DNA of 13,629 nucleotides, from positions 12,111 through 25,739 of the forward strand of contig WIDE01000228.1 of NCBI GenBank assembly GCA_015039315.1. The letters are read 5' to 3'. Below, piece by piece: positions 9,202 through 13,629 of the stretch. The position numbers and the translations under genes were made by a program. The notes under the pieces are model-generated. The model saw nothing but the letters and a program-made list of their open reading frames with translations. It had not been told where the DNA came from and made no database searches. The stretch comes from Clavulina sp. PMI_390. Its lineage: Eukaryota; Basidiomycota; Agaricomycetes; Cantharellales; Hydnaceae. How positions within the stretch are numbered: position 1 is the stretch's first letter; the number at the start of each line of letters is the position of its first letter.

Positions 9202-9210
9202 ATGGCACAA
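9139..9210 (+). promoter_or_regulatory. Core promoter and start context of the TPR-like gene
   Basis: A CCAAT box (9139-9143) and a TATA-like TAATATAAGG (9150-9159) lie about 45-60 bp before the ATG at 9202. The start context CACCATGGC is a near-perfect eukaryotic initiation context and supports this ATG as the start. Confidence 0.5.
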
Positions 9211-12200
9211 CAACCTCTGCCTGATCAAGAGAACAGCGACCATAAGCCGATTGTTCCTGTTATCTCTCAAATCACAACATCAGAAGATTCCTTACCTGAC
9301 TCTCTTGTCAAGGTTGAAACTATAGTTCGACCCAAGTGGGTGGAGTTCCATGTCTTTGAGTTAACCATCCCCGCTCACGCACTATGTCTTAACTCCAAGT
9401 CTTTAAAGGGAGATGGTGTCGCGGTGCTTTCTCTCGGCGCTTTGAATGCCACAATGGAGTATGCTCAACCTAATTTTTATGTGGACAGTCAAGAGCGTCA
9501 AGATGGCATTATTGCCCCATCAATTTCCCCTGCCATGCTGGATGAAGTTCAAGTGAGTTCGGCATTCATCAGGGAGATCGAAAAATCTGATCGTCTACTT
9601 GCAATTTTTGCCTTTCTCCACTATGATAAATAAAGATTAATTGGGATGGAAAAAGTACTCCATCTTCTCATATAACTTGATATACTAGCTGATGCGTTTT
9701 GTTCCAGTGCAAGCGAATGGTTTGAACCACTCCAATCACGGCATTCCACTCCCAGCGTTTAATGCACTCATCCTCAAGTACCCTGTGCTTGCTGGTGCCG
9801 TTATTACCAAAGTTGACGCATACGGCGAGTATACAATGGGGCCAATCTTGCATCGCTTTCTTGTTATGGAGCTAGAAATGGAACTACCGGCCCCACGTGG
9901 ACATGGCTCTGTCTTCCTCCGAATGGATCGTCGGATGAATAGTAGTGTTACACCGCTTCAATTTGTACTGAAAGGAGGCATAGCCCCTGCCAGAGATACG
10001 GCATGCATTCTGCACTTTCAAATCTGGCATAGTAACTGATATCATATGTCTTCTAGGCTTGCCTTGCAACTGAGAAACTGGCTCTGATCAATAATACAGC
10101 CATGCTTGAGAATTCCATGACATTCCCAAAGTCCAGCCCCCCTCTTAATAGTCTTTGCCCACTCTTTCACATAATGTGCACTGATCTCTCCTCCTACATG
10201 CTTTGGCCAGTGAGTGCTTGTGTCTATGTATGTTTTAACTATGATCATTTCATGACACATGACTTGGAAATAGGCCAACTGCTGGTTCTTTGTTTCACTG
10301 ATTCAGGAACATCTCTTTGAACGGTTCCATGGGTATTTTGAAATTGGCGAACTGAAATGGGGAAAACTAGCTCTGGATATCCGGTCTCATGTGTCTGAGA
10401 AAGTCCGGTTGGATTTTCATCTTCCTTCTCCCCCAATGGTAATTGCATTGATATCACATATACCCTCACATTCTGAAAAAGATTTTTGGAAGCTTCCTGG
10501 GTTGCTTCAATTACTGGCTGTTCTTCTTCAACCAAGACTACCAAAACACTTTGCAGCTGCATTAGTGAGTAGTGCTATCACAATCTGCACCTAGGTAAAC
10601 TGAAACTTGCCAACAAGGAACTGTCTAAACATTGGGACATCTACATAAACTCCAAAAAGATCCCGTCCAGATCTTTGGGACATAAGCTCATTGCAGCATT
10701 AAAACAACTCTTACCAGCACTTACTCCTTCTGAGTTGCTGACTGAAGAGATTTCCACCATTTTTTTCCATGCCACAAGTGTGGCTAGAGTTCTCCTTCAG
10801 CACTATAAAGGACCTCAAAGTCAAACATGTCTGGCTCATACACTCCATGCCTATGCTGAGAGCTTAATGGTCCGCAAAATGAAGGATGATGCTCAGGCAG
10901 CATTTTATGAGGCAGTAGTGCTTTGGCGTGGATTGCCACGTCACATGTTGTTCTCCAAGCCACAGCTTTTGAAATCATCCAATCCTTCTGCCACAGCTAG
11001 ATTTACCTTGCCTACTGCATTCTTGCAGTATCCAATACAACTTCTACGCATGCATACAAATGCACATGATCTTGCAGCATCCCTAGTTGGAATCAATGCT
11101 TCTAACCTTCCCAAAGTCATGCTTGATGCAGCCAACACTGAGTGGTGGATATACTGTGCTATGGGAAATGCTAGTGGAGCTGCTAGACAACCATATGCGG
11201 GAGATCCATTCACCCAGCCCACATATCACCAAGATGCCAAAATACCATGGTACTCCCCCACAAGATCACACACTGAAAAATTAACTGCAGGTTATTCAGC
11301 TATCCGTGAGGCTCATACAATGTGGAGTTCAATTGTTACACATGCGCCCAAGCTTGCCAAAAAACTTGCTGCATGCTCATATCAAGTGAGCTTGAGCCTG
11401 CATAAAGAGCAGCATCCCAACTGCAATGATCATTATGCACTCTCTGCTATTGATGAGGCTGTGGATGTTCAGCTGAGGGTGTGCAAGGAGGCAAGGCATT
11501 TACAAGAAGATTTAGAAATCCTATTGAAATATCTGCAGCGGCAGCTTCAACTCTACACTAAATCCAATTATGGCCTTGATCCATGCACTCCAATTCAGAA
11601 TTATGTGGAACATGCGAAAGCACTATTCTATATTGCACCAGCCCGCTTTCCAATCCTTGTGGATGCACTTTGGCAAGAGGCACTCTTCCATCTGAGCCAT
11701 AACCGTGTGCTTCAATGCGCCAAAATTGCTAAAACCACCACAAGCATTATTCAGTCATGTGGCAACATGAGGAAACGCTTTCATGTTAGGGCCCTATGTC
11801 ACACCTACATGCTCCTGGGCATATGCCAATATACCCTTGGAGACTATGATGCTGCATGTACCTCCTTTGAGAGGGCTAGTAGCCTAGATTTGTCCAAAAT
11901 GGCACAAGCTTCATTCTTTGCCATGGATGCATTTGTCTTGCTCTGCACTCAGTTGCACAGTATATCTCTTAGGGCTTTTCATAACTTTGACAAAGCAGAT
12001 GCACTGGATCAGGAGGCGATGAAGCTCCAGCTGCAGAAATATGTGCCTGGGCCATTTGTTTTTGATACTCAGATATCATGGAACCGGGAGCATTCTGATG
12101 ATGCAATATCCTTCTTCAATGACTTACTTGGAAGAAATGCTGATGGCCACATGTCAACTTGCAAGGTGGTCCTGGATATAACAGAGCTCCTCTTGGACCT

Positions 12201-12591
12201 TCAGAAGTCATTTTGCATCAAGGGGGAGCATGGGCACAAGCAAATATATTTTCATTATCTTATACAGTGTGGAGACCATTTTACATACACTTACCTGGAG
12301 CATGCCAAGACTGCCTACAGCAAAGCATTGGATGTCTGTGAGGAATTATGCAGAGCTGAGCCAGAGTTATATTCGACTCAGTTTCTCTGTGCAATGCACT
12401 ATAAACGGCTGACACTCTCTGCAGGCCTCTGGTATGACATCCAGAAACAGAGGAAGCTAGAAGCCCATGGTTTGAGTTTCAATCCTCAACTTGAGTTTGA
12501 TGCCTCAAAGGAACTCCAAAGAGGCGAGTGCTATGTGATCACCAGAGACAGTTCTCTACGCTGGTACAGAGACTTTAATGAGTCTTATTGA
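9202..12591 (+). CDS. Large protein with TPR-like helical C-terminal region, function unknown
   Basis: Five exons (9202-9552, 9689-10031, 10100-10209, 10307-10564, 10618-12591) sum to 3036 nt, or 1011 residues plus stop. Introns of 136, 68, 97 and 53 bp have GT-AG ends; donors are mostly GTGAGT, and the joins are phase 0, 1, 0 and 0. Joining exons 2 and 3 gives the smooth sequence ILHFQIWHTMLENSM. Residues 1 to about 230 form a mixed, non-repetitive N-terminal region with an RMDRR motif. From about residue 355 onward the protein is almost entirely helical, with helix pairs spaced like tetratricopeptide repeats, clearest at about 745-780 (LLGICQYTLGDYDAACTSFERA), with others near 426-460 and 899-940. 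A scaffold or interaction role is inferred from the TPR-like part only. No catalytic motif, signal peptide or membrane span is seen. Exons 3-5 are strongly CpG-depleted, unlike exons 1-2 and the GH17 gene. Confidence 0.75.
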
Positions 12592-13125
12592 TGTACATAA
12601 ATTCCTTGGTAGTAGAGGTGAAATGCACTTGCACATGCTTCATTAGCCAAGCTGAACTAAAGCCTTGTTTCCTTGTATGCTCAACATCATATTAGACTAT
12701 ACAAGAGCAGGAAGAACAACCAGAAGCTGATTGGCTCGCTTGCACGGTCCGTGTTGCCCCTCTTAGGCCCGCATGTGTGACGTGACGGGTCCTGTTGCTC
12801 GCGGTGTTTGGGCCTCCGTGTCTCAAACTGCCACCTCTCACTTCCCTCAGTTATCGTGCTATCATCACGGATGCCATGCCAACTTTCTTATAATGCCGAG
12901 GCTGTTTGCAGTCAGCGGCGTTGTGCTCAGCAATCCTAGCGCGCAAGAGAAGATGAGCGAGTCAAGGGTCTGCAACAAGCTTGACATCATGGACTTTTGT
13001 TTTCTGACATCCAGGCGCTCGGTTCGGATGCTCTATGTACTCCTTGGGATGCCCAACCGTGTCAGTACTGCAGCTGCCTTTGCCTTTGATTAGAATCTTG
13101 CACATCAGGCTCTTGACGCAGAAAT
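12592..13125. other. Non-coding, 3' UTR of the TPR-like gene then intergenic
   Basis: The first ~150 bases are A/T-rich and CpG-poor like the gene. From about 12740 CpG content rises abruptly (for example GCACGGTCCG, GTGACGTGACGGG), marking a boundary in composition. The 106-codon frame at 12773-13093 has no recognisable sequence or splice support. Confidence 0.35.
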
Positions 13126-13128
13126 GTG

Positions 13129-13374
13129 GCTCAATCTTGCAACATTCCCCAAGCATATGTATCTACCATTAATCATGATCTACTAGAACATAACCATTTG
13201 TATCATATGTACCAAACATTCTCTCAATACAAGCCTGATTACCTTGATGCTTATCTCGAATTGGCAGATCCCAGAACCAGTGATGAGATTGCTGCACTGC
13301 ACCACCCTCAAAGCTGTGCAGTGTCTATGTCCAATGCACTTCCAATGCTTCTCCATCTTATGTGTCCATTCTGA
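13129..13374 (+). pseudogene. Possible coding fragment, CpG-poor
   Basis: A frame open from before 13129 to the TGA at 13372-13374 has protein-like composition in the middle (HDLLEHNHLYHMYQTFSQ, then YLDAYLELADP and DEIAALHHPQS). There is no convincing start codon: the frame opens at a GTG, and the nearby ATG belongs to another frame that stops after 20 codons. CpG is almost absent from about 13140 to 13380, as in the neighbouring TPR-like gene. It may be an exon of an unrecognised gene or a decayed fragment of a repeated gene. I do not recognise the family, and it does not resemble the TPR-like protein by eye. Confidence 0.3.
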
Positions 13375-13629
13375 ATCCTCTCTACAAGCCGCTGTAGTAC
13401 CCTCTGTTGTTCCCCCATGGCACCTCTGGATGGGGAAAATCTCTTAGGACACATGCTGGGCAGAGCCTACGTGAATATTACAAATATTGCCTGCTCACTG
13501 AGCTGTGCTTTTGCTGCGTGACAGTGTCGGCGGGAAAATCCTTGTACTAGTACCTACACTCGATTAGAGCTAGTATAGCGCCATATCTCACAAAATGGCA
13601 TATTAATTAATACCTTCATTCATCACTTT
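13375..13629. other. Window end, nothing identified
   Basis: No supported frame. A short palindrome GTACTAGTAC lies near 13543-13552, and the final bases are A/T-rich. Confidence 0.3.

Noticed and set aside
10439..10480. A 42 bp intron (GTAATT...) in exon 4 of the TPR-like gene
   Set aside because: There is no proper acceptor at the in-frame position, and the segment reads through in frame as protein-like sequence.
10565..10594. A 30 bp intron ending at CACCTAG
   Set aside because: It leads directly to an in-frame TGA. Extending the intron to the AG at 10617 gives 53 bp, a better branch-to-acceptor layout, and joins the long downstream frame.
10941..11222. Minus-strand frame of 93 codons within the TPR-like gene
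   Set aside because: Antisense shadow of the long exon, which has the far stronger coding evidence.

Overview
The window looks like nuclear DNA of a filamentous fungus, most likely a basidiomycete (Agaricomycete-like). The reasons are many short GT-AG introns (53-136 bp), genes of four to five exons, a fungal-type family 17 glucanase, and patchy CpG depletion like that left by cytosine methylation. The organism cannot be named from the sequence. There is no sign of bacterial operons, rRNA, tRNA or CRISPR.

Layout. 1-431: the 3' end of a GH17 beta-1,3-glucanase gene (+), cut off by the window edge, then a pyrimidine-rich 3' UTR. 432-2093: no convincing gene. 2094-2738: a multi-exon gene of unknown function (copy A, +; 5' end unresolved). 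2739-4844: a repeat-rich gene-poor stretch. It holds a ~530 bp non-autonomous DNA transposon (MITE-like) with 17 bp perfect terminal inverted repeats and TA target duplications (3387-3916), a degenerate copy of the same end at 3144-3187, and a foldback palindrome at 3264-3355. 4845-5761: one doubtful ORF and one small spliced hypothetical gene. 5762-7696: no supported gene. 7697-8496: copy B (-), a diverged paralogue of copy A in the opposite orientation. 9202-12591: a five-exon gene (+) for a 1011-residue protein with a helical, TPR-like C-terminal two thirds. 12592-13629: mostly non-coding, with a CpG-poor coding-like fragment near 13.1-13.4 kb.

The most informative observations came from splicing the frames by hand. 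Copies A and B share an exon of exactly 58 nt flanked by introns of the same phases (0, then 1), and they share LLDNW and WWGS.LD motifs, so they are one gene family. The large TPR-like gene has near-normal CpG content at its 5' end but is about five-fold CpG-depleted in its main exon, unlike the GH17 gene. That fits methylation of the gene body or of a multi-copy family. No functional link between the genes is evident; they read as a stretch of ordinary fungal chromosome with an accessory, repeat-containing centre.
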